DNA from: Cantharellus purpuraceus
Taxonomy: Eukaryota; Basidiomycota; Agaricomycetes; Cantharellales; Hydnaceae
DNA length: 64,000 nt
Assembly: GCA_025174535.1 (NCBI GenBank)
Contig: JALBUN010000049.1
Span: forward strand, 868,001-932,000
Direction: 5' to 3'
Positions 47,071 to 60,872 of the stretch are shown here, piece after piece. Position numbers and translations under genes: made by a program. Position 1 is the first letter of the stretch. Every line of letters starts with the position of its first letter. The notes beneath the pieces were generated by a model that saw only the letters and a list, made by a program, of their open reading frames with translations, was not told where the DNA came from and ran no database searches.

Positions 47071-47875
47071 TTAAGAAATCGGAAGTTTGTTATCTTTTAA
47101 AGTCGTCTCAGGTTCCACGAGAACTGTTAGAGGTACAACATCTCCGGTCCGAAGATGAACCAGGATGGCGAAGGAACCGGTCACTCTGATCTTTTTCCCC
47201 AGGCCTCTTTCTTGGAAAGAAAGGACCGCATCTGGAGGTTGCAAAGATAAGTTGTAAGCCTCCTTCAAGCGCTGAGCAATGTCATGAAGTGTTATGGATC
47301 CGTTTATGGCTTGTTGTGTTGTCGATGCTGGTAACAACCCGGCTGAGACGCTGAGACGTCGGCGGAAGACGAGGGGAAATACAGCCTCCAATCGGCTTTT
47401 CATATTTGCGAGATCAGCTTCCCATTGTGAAGATATTGGCACCTGGCAAGCCTATCAGTGCCAATGCTATCCTATTGAGAGCCAACGTACGTCGTTCTCA
47501 TGAGCCGCCATTGACGGCAGTCGAGGTGTGGAGTCTTTTCGAAGATACACTGCTTGCCTTCGGGGATACAGAACAGATCGCATTCGCCCAGGAGCGACAC
47601 TTTGAATTGAACCTGCCATGCATGAGATGGACATCAGAAGACTTAAAAGGTAAACCAGTCTAACCTCCGTTTCCCAGCCCTTGAACATCGGTCAAAAGTT
47701 GGACGTTGATGCTGCGGTTGGGTGGTTGGTGTTGAAAGCGCTGGAGCAACGAGTCAGTCGGTACCCTCTTTCTACAAAGTACTTCACACACGTGTTGCAA
47801 ACTAAATGTCCCAGCCACATTGCATCGTGTTCTTCGTGTCAAAGTGCTGCATATAGAGTAAGAGAGCATTGGCAA
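47071..47875 (-). CDS. Mitochondrial large-subunit ribosomal protein bL9
   Basis: Part of the mitochondrial 54S subunit (yeast Mrpl50). Exon 1 (from ATG 47875) has a basic N-terminus suited to mitochondrial import, then Val-Gln-Leu-Leu-Thr-Asp-Val-Gln-Gly-Leu-Gly. Exon 2 has Ala-Pro-Gly-Arg-Met-Arg-Ser-Val-Leu-Tyr-Pro-Arg-Arg-Gln-Ala-Val-Tyr near 47575-47620, matching the bL9 loop (Pro-Gly-x-Ala-Arg-Asn). Exon 3 contains Asn-Gly-Ser-Ile-Thr-Leu-His-Asp-Ile-Ala near 47290, the bL9 C-terminal domain, and ends at 47071. The exon 1-2 junction is approximate. Confidence 0.82.
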
Positions 47876-48307
47876 GTAATAATTGGTACGCTGGGGAATT
47901 TCAGCCTCCGTCTTACTTCAATTACTTCAATCTGGGCGCTAAAGGCCGGTTCCGACGCAGGAACAGCTGCCAGCACACCTTTCCTTCTACTTACCACACA
48001 AAACATATTTTGGTTTGATCAAATCGAGCCCGTCAAGGATGCTTTGCTATGCTATCTACTAGGATAGTATCAGTCACCGGTCTCAATAGCGATAGCGCCT
48101 TGACTGCTTCCCCACTTGTGACCTTACCCTGTCATCAATACGGCGTGTAATTGTCCCCGCCTGGATCTTTCTATGCAGGTACTCATGCCATGCCATAAGC
48201 TTAAGTGGATTCCATGCCCTGCCGCCCAACTCTGATGCGCTATAAAGTAAGCCTGAGGATTGCAGATCCTACGAAGTTGGTACCCAGCTCTACCCCTCAT
48301 CGCAAGG
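47876..48307. promoter_or_regulatory. Divergent intergenic region between bL9m and amidase genes
   Basis: About 430 bp lie between two start regions on opposite strands, so both promoters should lie here. I could not pick individual elements. Confidence 0.4.
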
Positions 48308-50580
48308 ATGCGGGATCCTCATCCGGAACGCTATCCCAATGGAAAACATGCGAATGGGTCTATCAATGGACAAGCGAACGGCGTCACAGATACTGCGGTC
48401 GAGCAACTGCAGTGGAGAAAGGTAGCGGCCGCGAAGCAAGGGAAACGGGAGCAAATCCTGGCCGCTCACCAGAATTGGCGGCTCAAAGAAGTGGTGCCAG
48501 CTACGGTGACAGATGTGTCTACGCTGCCTCTGACGGAGCTCACTGGTCGAGAGCGGGAGATTGTACATATGGACGCAACTGACTTGATACTCGCCCTTGG
48601 CACCAGGAAATACTCCGCTGTCGAAGTCACTATCGCCTTCTGTAAAGTGTGTTGAAGGCTCTGAGATTCGGAACTGTCCATTGACAAATTCTCATTTTAG
48701 GTAGCTGCCGTGGCGCAGGATCTCACAAAGTACATCTCTCTCTTTAAAATACACCGTGATCACTGATCAGACTTTGTTCACGTTAACAAAGTTGTCTGAC
48801 AGAGATCTTTTTCGACGAAGCTCTCCAAAGGGCCAAAGAGTTGGACGACCACCTGATAACCACCGGCAAGGTTGATCTTAATGTTGTTCTTCTGCAGCCG
48901 AAGGCTGATCATACCATTTCGAAGCCTATCGGACCTTTACATGGCCTCCCAATCACTGTCAAGGACCACATTCTGATGAACGGCCATGATACATCTACTG
49001 GTGAGCACTTTTTCGTCCTCGAGAAGCAGCAACACGTTTATTAGCTCCCGCGCCGATCTAGGCTACATATCTTGGGCCTTTCAACGAATAGCTGACAAGG
49101 ATGCTGTGGCGGTCCGCATCCTTCATGATGCCGGCGCTGTGTTTTACGTCAAGACCGCTAATCCCCAAACACTACTGGCATGTGAACCATAGTTGGAGGC
49201 GTGTTTTGTAGAATCTAATTGCCATATGTAGTCCCTTGAAACCAACAACAATGTTTGGGGTCGTACACTCAATCCGTATAACCGCGCTTTGACACCGGGC
49301 GGGAGCAGTGGCGGTGAGGGCGCGCTCATTGCGATGAAAGGAAGTCCGTTGGGGTTAGGTACAGATATCGGTGGTAGCATTGTGAGAACAGCGCTCTTCA
49401 AAGATCCGCATTATTAACAAAGATGCAGCGGTTGCCGGCAGCGCACTCAGGGCTCTATGGTTTCAAGGCTTCAGTTGCCCGTATTCCACATGCTGGCTTA
49501 TTAGGCAAGTCTCTCTGGATCATTATGATATGTAACATCATGAACTTCCTTCCTTCTTTATGCCTAACCAGGCTCCCATGATGGGATGGATGCGTGAGTT
49601 TGTTTTGTATATTAAATCCCATTTGTCTTAGTGACTGTTTCTTTTAATCTGTTTGCAGTATCGTCGGTGTTCTAGGACCTCTGGCGAGATCAGCCAGAGA
49701 TCTTGCATTGTTCTGCAAAGTCATGTTAGATGCGCAGCCCTGGCTACTTGAAGCGCCTCTCCTCGAAATGCCTTGGAAAGATGACGTGGCGAACGGCCTT
49801 GGGTTACCGCCGAAGTTGAGCTTTGCAATAGTGTGGGATGACGGTGTGGTCGCGCCACATCCTCCATTGCAAAAGGCCTTATGTCGCGTAAAGCGCGCAT
49901 TGATTGACGCTGGACACGAAGTGATCGACTGGATTCCTCGGAATCATCAGGAAGGGTGGGATTTGATTGTGCGTCACTACCATATCGGGACAGGACTGAT
50001 CAGCTTATTGGGCACTGGGCAGACACAACTTTACTTGCTCGACGCAGGGAAGGAATATTTTGAAACGCTAGCAGCGGCAAACGAACCTGCAGTTCAACAG
50101 AGCGAGTGGATTCTGTCACATGCCAAAAACAGGCCGTGTAGCGTAGGCGAGATTTTCGAACTGAATTTGGCACGAGATGCCTTTCGAGGAGATGCCCTAG
50201 CATATTGGAATCAAACTCAATCCCGGACATCTACCGGTCGACCTGTGGATGCGATTATTTCACCCGTTGCTCCGACCTTGGCACCCCCCCATGACACGAC
50301 CGTATCGTGGACTTATACATCACACTGGAATCTTCTTGACTATCCTGCGGCAGTATTTCCGATGGGTAGATACGTCGCAGATGAGGCCGATTTAAGGGCG
50401 TCTTTCGGCCCAGCACGCAACGACACGGAAGCCTTCATACAAAGTCAATGGAAGGAGGCTCCGGAACGCGCTATTGGTCTACCGGTTGGATTGCAGCTCA
50501 TCGGAAGGCGCCATAATGAGGAAAAAGTGCTGGCTATGCTGCAAGTTGTAGAGCGCGCTTTAGATCAAGACAAGACGTGA
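48308..50580 (+). CDS. Amidase-signature family hydrolase
   Basis: Hydrolyses amides to acid and ammonia; substrate unknown (acetamidase-like relatives are common in fungi). The Ser-Ser-Lys triad is complete: Gly-Leu-Pro-Ile-Thr-Val-Lys-Asp near 48940-48965, Pro-Gly-Gly-Ser-Ser-Gly-Gly-Glu-Gly near 49295, and Gly-Thr-Asp-Ile-Gly-Gly-Ser near 49360, with Arg-Leu-Pro-Ala-Ala-His-Ser-Gly-Leu-Tyr-Gly-Phe-Lys after an intron. About eight exons are likely, the last one long (49666-50580). No signal peptide is evident. ATG 48308 is chosen; an in-frame ATG at 48260 would add 16 residues. Confidence 0.9.
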
Positions 50581-51673
50581 AGGGTATGCTTAAATAAGTA
50601 GACGGCTTCTTGGTTCACATCATGGATAGCATGTCGTATTGGAGGAATGACAGTGTTTTAATCTTGCTCGGGCATGCAGTTTCCGTGGCGCTACGGGGAA
50701 GTTTGAAGATCTGAGTGCGCTCTAATTGGCAGCAGAAAGGTGGATCAGCGTGCGGACGGCACTTGACTATTATGGCACCGGAGGCCGGGAAACAAAGCGA
50801 ATAGCGCTTGCATGATGACTAGACAAGATCAATGGGTGACATTGAACCTAGAAAGCTGCAAGAAATTAACACCTTAGAGGGTAGTGGATATTTCCAGTTG
50901 AATCAAATGTTCCGGAACGTGGCAGCCCGAATCAAGGTTTTCATTTGGGCCGTCCAGGTGTCGGATGTGATCCAGGACGGCCGAATGTAGTGGACTGGAA
51001 AGGGACTAGGGACTCGGAGGAGACAAGCCAATGATGCGAATCTAACTCGGTAGCTTAAATGTGAGCTGCGTCAAGCATCCGGAGACGACACATCGTGTAC
51101 AGTTACCCGAGTGGAAGCCTGTGTCAATTGAGAACAGAAGGCCCGAAGCAGCGAAGGAGGGCCAAGCGGTGCGCCCTAGATTGGCCAATTACCGCGCAAA
51201 GCACAAGAGAATTTTTGACTCGGGGATGGAGATGTTCAAGGAGTAAGACCACTGTGCCTTCAAAGTGCCTCCAGTGATGGGAGCACGTATGCCGAGAGAT
51301 CCTGGAGTGATCGGAGGGTGCCAGTACCATGGAGTGCTTAGTCACAATGCTGTCCCTTGTTGTGTTTATTTTATGTTTATTTTCTTCTGAAATTGCAGAT
51401 TTAACTCCCCTGCGTCTGCGCTCACAGCTCAAATCCAGAGTCCCTAGCACAGGTGATGGGTAAACCAGACATAGCTTACAGGGCTCTGCCTTGCCGCGTC
51501 CACGGATAACTTCCTCCCATAGTTACCAATCACCGGATGTCCTCCCAGATGTGCATCGCTTTTGGAGTCTTCTGCCTCCAGCGGCCTCATATAAATGAAC
51601 TTAGTTTCTCTCTTGCTCTCCCCAACGAAGTCCGACAAACTCTTTCCTCTTCCCAAATCTCTAGTATCCTATA
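50581..51673. other. Intergenic, 1.1 kb, no gene recognised
   Basis: Only short frames without family features, on both strands. Confidence 0.45.
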
Positions 51674-52847
51674 ATGCCTGGTCTCGCTCAGCACAAGCCT
51701 GCTCACACCTTTGCCCTTGGCATATACCTCTCTACATACACTTCAGTACGGTCCATCCCCAGACACGTGTGGATGGCTCTCCAAGAGAACGAACGCTCCG
51801 CTAATGTCATCCTACCACACGCCTCCACCAGTCTCTGCAAGGAGGACGTTCCGGGTCAGCTGTGGATTACATGTGAAACCGCGCTTACTCCCAATGCCGA
51901 TCCCCAGCTCGAGTTCATTCTCAGTTGTGTAGAATGGCACATGGGCACCTACCCTGTTTTCATTATCTCTACGCTCCCTACATCGTCGCTCACACCCGCC
52001 TTCCTCGCCCCCCGCGTAGCGATGCTTGCTGCCGAGTTGCAAGCCTGGGTACCTACAACCAGGGTATACTCAATATTTTCCCCTGCACCCCTTGCCAAGG
52101 CTTTCTCGCAAGCATGGTCCAATGTGACCGGCGTTGAGCTCGAAGAACAGCCATACTATGCCGCTCGCTTCTCGCACTGCTCCAGGAGGACCTTTGTTGA
52201 CCGGTCCCAGACAATGCCGTCAGACTGCGTATACAATCTCCGTCTCGCATGTGAAGGTGACATCCCGGAAGTGGCGGCGTTGTGCAAGGGGTTCGCATCT
52301 GATGCCGTACGTGCTCCTTTTCTGTTTCCGGTGTGAGTTATTTTTGAACTCATGATCATGTTATAGGATCCTTTCTTTCTGGATGACGCGGGGGCACTGA
52401 AGGAGGCAACTTACCTCGTTAACAATAAGATTGCTTGGGTCCACGAAGTGGTTCGCAACGGCTCTTCAGCTTTCGCCTGCCTCGTAGCAACCACAAGAAA
52501 CAGCGACAACGTTGGCACAATTTCGAAAGTTTACACTCCTCCGGAATGGAGGAAGCGTGGGTGTGCTGAGCGGCTCGTCCGCAGAGTCACCAAAGAGTTA
52601 GTTACTCCTGATTGACGCAGATTGCCGATTATAGGCTTACCTTTGAACCTCTTTGCTTCTTTGTCACAGCCTTTTAATTACCCATCGGAAGCAATGGGTC
52701 GTTTTGTACGTGGCGCACAACAATCCGGCAGCAGCTAAGGTCTACGACAAAGTTGGATTCACCGGCTTGTGTGGCAAACCCCGGGTTGACGGCGTTGATG
52801 ACTGGCTCGAGATCGGTTGTCGCGGTGCCCAACTCGGCCACTGGTAA
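51674..52847 (+). CDS. GNAT-family N-acetyltransferase
   Basis: Three exons (51674-~52305, ~52365-52598, ~52670-52847). The first 170 residues form an N-terminal region without a clear family name. The GNAT fold begins near Leu-Arg-Leu-Ala-Cys-Glu-Gly-Asp-Ile-Pro (52230). The acetyl-CoA motif appears as Val-Tyr-Thr-Pro-Pro-Glu-Trp-Arg-Lys-Arg-Gly-Cys-Ala near 52530-52570. The C-terminal Asn-Asn-Pro-Ala-Ala-Ala-Lys-Val-Tyr-Asp-Lys-Val-Gly-Phe near 52715 is the usual GNAT end. The substrate is unknown. Confidence 0.85.
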
Positions 52848-53345
52848 ATCCAGTGCAACGACATTTTCTTTCTTCCCGAATTATCTATATCAAATCATTT
52901 CCATCGGGCACGGTCGCTCCAATCAATAATTCCTCATCATCATCACAGCCAGGCAGACCATGCAGACTCAATTCCAACGTCGCACACCCCCTTCTATCCA
53001 TTCCTATATTCTAGCATCACAATCAATTCTCCGTGTATCCTTACTGTGAAAAGTACTACTCTCGAATAAATTGAAGGGAATTTACCATGTGTCAATCTCA
53101 CTGAGCTCCGGCAAATTTTAGATGTAGATCGGATCTGCACTGCGTTGGTAGTGAGCAGTGCACCACCACATCACCCCCTGGCTTCAGGCAGGGTCACCGG
53201 TCTGTAACCACGCTGAGACGTCTCAGCCAGATCACGATTTAATTAATATGGCTCGACAGTGAGAAAGTACATACGCAACTCTTTGCGTAGTAAAGTTCCC
53301 TGCCATGCACTCCGCGAAACCCGACACTTGTCAAAAACTATCAAT
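52848..53345. other. Convergent intergenic region
   Basis: About 500 bp between the ends of the GNAT gene and the arrestin-like gene. No gene is seen; terminators of both are expected here. Confidence 0.5.
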
Positions 53346-56300
53346 TTACATGATGCGCCCTGGCACCCTTCCGAAATTGGGTCGGCCAGCTACAGCTGCG
53401 CGTTCCTCAAGCTCGGCAACACGCGACCTGACAGAACCCGAAAGGGAACTTGAGATAATGGTGCCACCGTCGGACGTCACCATTTGGGAAGGGGATGACG
53501 TAATGTTCAGTGGGCACTCAATCGATGAAGTTGATGTAGGGGCAGCTAGTGCGCAAAGATAGAGAGTCGACAAAGGGGCCTCTGGCTGTTTGCCCTTGTC
53601 GGCAGGAACGGAACCATTTTTATTTTCTGTTCCCATCGTCGTTGGGTTTGCTATTGTAGTGATTGCTGCGCGACGAGCTGCTACAAGTTTTTCCACCCTT
53701 TGGGAAAACGGACTGCACCCCTGCCAAGACCTTATTGGTGACGTCTTGGTATTTCTAGCCACATACGCCTCCGAAGATCCAGCCGTGGCTTTACTAATTG
53801 GCCCCTGTCCCGAGCCATACGGATTAGCTGATCTTAATCGTTGACTCAGAGGGTGATGGTACCTTGAGTCCTAACGTGGGATGAGGACTGTCGATCACAG
53901 TGATCTTCTTGTGTGAAGCCAGATCCATCGGCATTCTCGACAAACCATACTCAGGACTTGTATGGCCTTCATAAGTCCTGTCAATGTATCTCTTGGCAGA
54001 AACAATAGTCTGGCTGTCATTATTATGAGACCTCACAGCCTGAGAGATGTCCGCAGTCATGGTCAAATTATGTTTGTCGTCGTCATCCAGCTCTATAGAC
54101 CCAACGAAAGAATCCTGGTCGTCATCCAAGTTAAGTTTTCTCAGGAGATCTATTGTCAGGTCGTCGACGTCCATCGCGTCAATCGTTCCACTATCATCGG
54201 AAAAATCGTCGTCAACGTTACGGTCTTGTGACATACAAATGCTCCAGTCTTCTGACGCGTCGGTCCGAGGCGATCTGGAAGCGATATATGAAGAACAATT
54301 TTGAGTGCCTTGTACATCCAAGCCTTCTTCGTCCAACCCTGGCATGGCATGTTGACAAGGTGGAATGTGTTCGGGTACAGCATCACCATCAACAGCAGCA
54401 GTAGTATCGGCAACATCTGAAACGAGAACATTACGCGCGATCTCCCCATTAGACATGGCCGTTCCTCCACCAAGACTCGGCATGGCTCCGAATTCGACGC
54501 CCTGGGAGTTCTCAGAACGCAGTGACAATGGTGGAATGGATGTGGCTGTGTCTAATCCAACGGCATGCACTGGTAAAGGGGGCACAGGGGCGTGAGCCCC
54601 AGGATAGCTAGACGGGTAACTCGGAGGGGGATCGATGGACCAATGATGGATGATATGAAGAGGAAGCATGACAGATACTTCTGAGGAAAGAGAGCCAGCG
54701 ATGAGACTGACGCGAATTGCATAACTAACTTCGACGAGTCTGCTGCGAACGATAGAGAGCGTGTCATGCTGAAAATAATTGGTTGCCAAAGCATGACGAA
54801 ACGGAAAGACTCACTGGGAGAAGAATGAAATGCGTGAATCTAGCTCGCACCCCAGGATCCACCCCTATCCACCACCCTTTCTCAGTGACATGTCCTCTTA
54901 GGCCACGTTGCCCCGCTTCGAGTGTTGTCTCCGCGACCAATTTACGTGTCGTTGTGGTCTGACAAGCATCCGGATCTGCAGAGTTAGGCGACGCAACAAG
55001 GAAATCGGGACGAGGACAAAACATGGTAGTTGTCCTGATGAGACTCAATGTTAACCCTTTCACGAATTTTTTGCTTTCGTTGTCAACAGAGATTCCAACA
55101 CAGCATCTCTGACCCGCTACCCAAACGTTTCGATGTAAATTTGCGGTTAGTTTTAGCATCCCGGGCCCACCAAGGAAGACGCTTCGGGCGGCAGCAGAGA
55201 GGAGCGGGTGAGCTGCCGGAGCAAGAACCAGAACGGAATTGAAATAGGGGTATATCTCACAACCTCTGTAGAAGTGAGCAATAGAATACTTGGAACCGGA
55301 GCCGTCTTTCAGCTTAAATGAACTGGACGTGCCATCAGCATCCAACAAATCTGGTAAACTGAAGGTACTCACGCAATGGCTATGTATTTCACCATGACAC
55401 CTGAACGATTGTCAAACGGACCTTTGGCACCAACATGAATATCTTCGCTGATCGGCAGTCTCATTGCAAAGGGTATGATATGCTGGCCTTCACAAGCTTG
55501 TGAATACCCATCCTTGTCAGGACTCGAGGAGTACAGAATGTGCGATGAAGCACTGATGGCGGAAAGCGGAGCAGAATATTGATAAAATGCATGTCTATCT
55601 TTGTTGCCCGGAATGCCTGCAGATACCCGGCTGGGAACACGTTAAGCAACCACGCACTGCGCAACCAACATACCTTCATACCCCACCACACGCATCTTAC
55701 CTCCAGCCAATGATACAGCGGCACCTTTCCCTCGAATGTTACGTACTTTGACATAAAGTCTCCCTCGAAGATACCCACCCTCAACACACACCTCACTATC
55801 CAGCAAAATATCCACCTCGAGTCGAGCGCGAGTCCTCCCTTGCTCCAATATCACAGCATCGGAATCTACATCCGCAGGAGAAACCAGCTGAGAGATTTTC
55901 ACAGGCGGCAATAGCTTTGCCCCAGATTTAATCTTCAGCTTTGAATTCCTAAGGAGAGATTTTAGCTCAGCCGCGTTGCGGGCAGGCGTCACATCCTGGC
56001 TCAGTAGGGTAGCGTGTCGGATAAGACGTTGGCAACTCCCAGCTTTCGAGAACCTCTCCCGATGACAAACTGAAGATGGATAAACCCCATTAGAGGTGCC
56101 AACACCTGGGGTGACCAAACCTGGGACAATCGCGGTGCCTTGTTTGAACCCAGACCCACTCCCAAGAGGATCGAGCTCTACCAGCCCTCCGCCAGTTTCT
56201 GCGAGCAATAGACCTCGCTTCCCTGTAGATGACCGCTGCACATACGCCTTGGGAATGGGACAAGAATACATATTATATGCATTCTTGCCTGACTGAGACG

Positions 56301-56484
56301 CCGTGCGTTTCACAATTGGTTGGGTCTTTGACGGCGAGCTAAATGTGCTGGCAAAAGTTGCTCGAGAGAGCGGTGCAGTCTCATAATTCTCCAAATTCGT
56401 TGACTCGGAATCGAGGGCTGGAATAGCAATGCATAGACCAGAGCGTAAAGAGCTGCACCTTGAGGCATTAATACCGGAGGACAT
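53346..56484 (-). CDS. Arrestin-like protein
   Basis: A large minus-strand gene. The N-terminal ~190 residues are Ser/Thr-rich and disordered. An arrestin N-lobe follows, with Leu-Glu-Val-Asp-Ile-Leu-Leu-Asp-Ser-Glu-Val and Gly-Gly-Tyr-Leu-Arg-Gly (55780-55830) and Met-Arg-Leu-Pro-Ile-Ser near 55455. The arrestin C-lobe runs about 55250-54640 and ends with Leu-Ile-Ala-Gly-Ser-Leu-Ser-Ser-Glu-Val then Ile-Asp-Pro-Pro-Pro-Ser-Tyr. A long acidic, Ser/Thr-rich tail follows. Splicing near 53865 most likely joins it to a last exon (about 53820-53346) with a short helix. Fungal arrestins often recruit Rsp5-type ubiquitin ligases to membrane transporters. A Pro-Pro-Pro-Ser-Tyr sequence sits after the C-lobe, close to a PY motif. 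If the last intron is not used, the stop is at 53824. Confidence 0.8.
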
Positions 56485-59400
56485 GCTGGTACGGTCGAGG
56501 CGTGTGGTGACTTGGGTCTAACACATCCCAGCCATTACTTAGCTAGGAGTATTAGGAGCCTTCAAGCTTCAAGCTAGACAATCCAGCCACCCATTGGCCT
56601 GACTCGAAGAATTGAGAAATCCCGTGGAATGTTTCTAATGAGACAGATACAACACAGAATGGATGCCGAAAACTATACCGAAGGAGGACGCAATTGAGTT
56701 AAACCTCTTGAACCTGCTGGTGTGACGCGTGACACGAGTCATGCGATAATGTGACCTGAACTTTGTTCCACCAACGGACGGTGCCGTGATCATTACCGGT
56801 ACAGTAATTTCTGGCGTTTCTTATTGCGGGACTTAGCTCTCTGGACGGAAATGTCATTGCGTTCTTCCGTGCCGCCCCTGACCCGTGTTTCAATGGAGTC
56901 TTGGACAGGGGCCTAGCAATCTCCGTATTGTTTTATTCGCGCTTCGTGGCTTGATACATCAATAGGTCTGTGCATACAGATAAGTCAGGACTAAGCCGTG
57001 CTGTACATCAGATAAGCACCTTCCAAACACGAACGGATTCTCTAACCGCTTCATTTCACTTCACAGCTTCCAAACACATGGATTTAATTGAAGGTTGCCC
57101 TCGCTTCAGATCGTTGTGACATATTCAGTCACTTTGATTGAATTTTAATTCAAGTACAAGGTCGTTTACTTCCCAGTGAGGTTTCATCAAGAAGATCATG
57201 CACCAACCGAGATTTTCTCGCTCAGGGTATTTGTTACTGTGATGGCTGTAACGATGATCTCGGGCATGTGTGGATCATTTGAGTGCGTTTCACAGAATTG
57301 ACAACCAACTTATGGTGTCGTGTTGCACACGCTTGTCTGACGTTATCGCTATTTATTGTGACGCCTTCTTGGATGATTTCATGGGTTTGCTTGCCCTTGT
57401 CCTTGAGGCAGATTCTGTGATATGGTAGGTGACGTCTTGGACTATGGTACCGGGCCAGAGCTAATGGGTAAGCTATGATACTGTACCCAGGAGCAACGTT
57501 CCCATTGACACCTCACGTTATTCCTCCGATCCTTTATTACTTTGCCATTCAAGCCTGAGCTTCAAGCTGTCATCACGCCGAGTTTGATGCTTTAAGCAGA
57601 AAGCAGTAGCTGTGTTGGAAAATTCTGAAGTTTGCTGATGGGCTCTGCATCAGGATGGTGCTTGCACGTTGCGTATTGTGATGACAAGCTACCAAGGTAG
57701 TAAGGCAAGACAGTCGGGAGGCCACAGCCATCGAGCTACCAATATCTACAAGTCACCAGCACAGCAAAGAAAAAAAGGATTTCAAGGGGAAGACACTAAT
57801 CCACTCCAGCTCGGATCATTAGCACGAATAACATCGCCAGGCTGTTGTTAATCTTACATTCCGCGTGCCTGATGACGCCTGGCGCTGCCAGATGATGTAG
57901 CAGACTTGCGGAGCTGCTATCCCCGGCAGGCCCTGGCAAGGGCTAATCATACATGAGAGGTTTCGCTGATGTGTCTTCTGTTAAAGCCTACTTTCCACCA
58001 CTCGCCCACCTAGTTCCTCTGTTCTGATTAACCCCTCGAACCGGGTAAGCGGACTTCCTGAGCGTCACAGTGACATTTAGCACGATACACGTTACTGTTC
58101 GTGGCTGTGAAGCGCGTTTACACCACATTTCGGGATTACACGACATAGCCCTTCTCCTTCACGTGATGCTCTTATTCGCTGTGGTGATTGTGGCGTCCTT
58201 TGATAAGGTATTGGCACTTTGATGGTTATCTGACGTGACCTGTCTTAGAGGTTATATCTGATGGTTGATGCACACACTTTGTTCCCCCTCCGACAGCCTT
58301 CCTGGAATCTGAGGTAGTAGACCGACACCCTTGACACTTGCTGACAATGTCTCCCAGCAGCGAGCATGTCATATGGATCCATGAATTTCTAAGGGAAAAA
58401 TAGTCACCCGCAGTCAACTGGAACAGCCAGTGAGTGTTACCCTCATTGCATAGAAGTTGCTGTTAAGAAACAGCTTAATGTATCAGAAGCTGAAGGGTAG
58501 GCGTAGTTGAATGGTAAGGGAGTACGCTAGACGGGATGATACAGATGCAGAATATGGGTCTTTGCGTAGACCGCTTGCTCTCCTGATTCATCCTGGTCAA
58601 ATTCTGAGACTGGGCTGATAGCAATGGTGTGGATATCGGACTTCGCATGATGAAAGCGTCGCTGGGACATGGTAGTACCCATGGTTTTAAGGGTGTACGC
58701 GACGAAATAGGAAAGAGGAGTAACAATGAGTTTTGAGACCAGATTGAATGACAACATGGAGAGGGAGAGGGGAAGTGAGTCAGAAGTATCCCGCATGGCT
58801 TTTGAGTACTCGACTCCTTGCGGCATGATGAGCTGAGATCAGAAACTGCTGGTGAGATGAGGGACTTGAAGCCTCTCGCTGGCCGGCCTCGGGGGTGGTC
58901 AATATTATGAGCGGCCAGTGGAGAACATCGTTGGGGATGGCAGCCTGACTATTGGTACCGGCAAACTAGCTGAAGGAAGACTGAGTAAGCGGAAGCACTC
59001 AGATTCCTTCTCATTGAGAACCCACAGTGATGCATCGGGTCGGCACACTGCGCATTCTTGGCCTCTGGGATCCCAGATCGCACCACCTTAATAGATTGTC
59101 ACACGTCCGAACTAAAGGAAGGTTGAATGATTCTGGAGACACAATGATGATAGCAAGGCGACGTGACTTTCTGACTAGCAGCAGTACGTAGTGTTGCTTG
59201 AACGTTCAACGTCGACTGAGCCAATGGATAACTATAAGTAGCCACGAAGAGAAGACAACGGCACAACGATTTCCAAAGCTAACATGACCAACTGTGATTG
59301 TTCCATCACATATAAGGATTCTGCCAGCCTCCCACAAAATGTATTTCAAGCGGCTCCCATGTCGGAGGCATACCACACAATGCCCACACAGCCTATCGGC

Positions 59401-59494
59401 TCCTCTGTCTCACGGTGTATTTCCCATGCAATTGGATAGGTTTAAAGCATCGTGAACTCATGCTGGTGTTGGCCTTGCTTTCAACCTCATCATC
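56485..59494. other. 3 kb intergenic region, no gene recognised
   Basis: Both flanking genes point away from it, so it contains two promoters. A minus-strand frame of 99 codons (58527-58826) has one hydrophobic segment but no family match. No repeats or transposon remnants were recognised. Confidence 0.4.
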
Positions 59495-60872
59495 ATGTCT
59501 AACGAAAAAATCGACACAAGTCATCGGGAACATGACTTGGAGAGAAATGGAGCACCCAACGGCACCATAACTACTGTGACGCTTACCCCCGCACAATTTG
59601 AGGCTCTGTATCTGCAGCCCCAATCTGCCGCAGATCGTTCTAGTCTGGCTGGACGAGTCGGCAACCCTTCGCCCTTGTTAGATTCCCTGTTTTCAGCCTT
59701 TTGTTTCCGCTGATGAAACATTGTAGAGGGATTACATCATTCCTGCTAGGTATGCAAGGCTTCTATGAAAAGCTTGTTGATTTATGTTAAGCACCATCAA
59801 GCCCACCTACCCCTCGCCATGGATTTACTTGGATTCCAAGGAGCAGATGGTAGTAGTGGCTTGGCTACCCTCGGTGTGAGTACCTTGTCTTGCTGTTTCC
59901 CAGATATACTTGTACCCATTGTTCGAATCCAAGGCATTTTATGCCTGTGCAGGCATCGGTCTTTACATTAGCGCAATTCTTGAGTGGACCGTAGGAAACA
60001 CGCACGTCATCAAAGCAATATTAGAAGAATACTATAACCTAACCTCGTATTTCTATAGTTTCCCCATGGTTGTTTTTGGCTCATTTGGTCAGCATTGTTT
60101 CGTCCCGTTTCGGTTTACGACACTCATAAAATTCGTTGATGTTACTACACAGGTGGTTTCTGGATTAGCTATGCAATCTTGATTCAACCCACTTTCAGAG
60201 TTGCTGCTGCGTTCGCCCCCGCCAATATGACCGACTCGACTTTCGCGGGAGTCACTGCTACGACAGCTGGTGCCGCCACTCGAAGTTACAACTCAGGAGC
60301 TGGAATGTACTTTGTGATTTGGACAGTGATTTGCGTCATTTATAGTATCGCCGCTACTAGAACGTGAGCCTTCGTGTATTCGCGCCTAACGTTGTCGGTC
60401 TCATCCCTAGCTGCAGCAATCTGCCTTTTCTCATTGTTTTCCTCGGTGCGTTTTGATCCATTAAAGCATACTTGCTGCCTTGCTGATCTCATTTTACCAG
60501 CCCTGACCGTTGCGTTCGGCTTGTTATCCGCTGCTCACTGTGAGCCGCCCCTATCTCACTACAATGTATACGCAAATGACCTATTCTTTCATCAGTCCAT
60601 ACAGGGGTCGGTGAATTGAGCAAAGCCGCCACAGAGTTTAAAGTGGCCGGCGGCTTCGCTTTCATCACTGGATTGGTGAGCTCTTTACCTCCTTAATTTC
60701 TAGCATCCCATTGATTAGCGCATAAAATATGCAGGCAGGATTGTGGATAGATATATCGCTCATTCTCAAAGCCGTCAATTTTCCGATCGAAATCCCAGTC
60801 TTGGATCTATCTGGTCTAAAGTTTATGCAACCACGCAGGGTGGAGGATACGCCCAAAAAACGAGTTGACTAG
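59495..60872 (+). CDS. GPR1/FUN34/SatP (AceTr) family acetate transporter
   Basis: A six-helix plasma-membrane protein of the Ady2/Ato and SatP family, which moves acetate or related monocarboxylates. The N-terminus is polar. The family motif Asn-Pro-Ser-Pro-Leu lies near 59660 at the first exon end. Hydrophobic exons follow. An aligned block Ser-Tyr-Ala-Ile-Leu-Ile-Gln-Pro-Thr-Phe-Arg (60168-60200) comes after a helix ending in Val-Phe-Gly. The last helix pair and a Gly-Phe-Ala-Phe-Ile-Thr-Gly-Leu box near 60650 precede the stop TAG 60870. The 59700-59900 part splices poorly in my reading; start 59495 and the rest are solid. Confidence 0.85.
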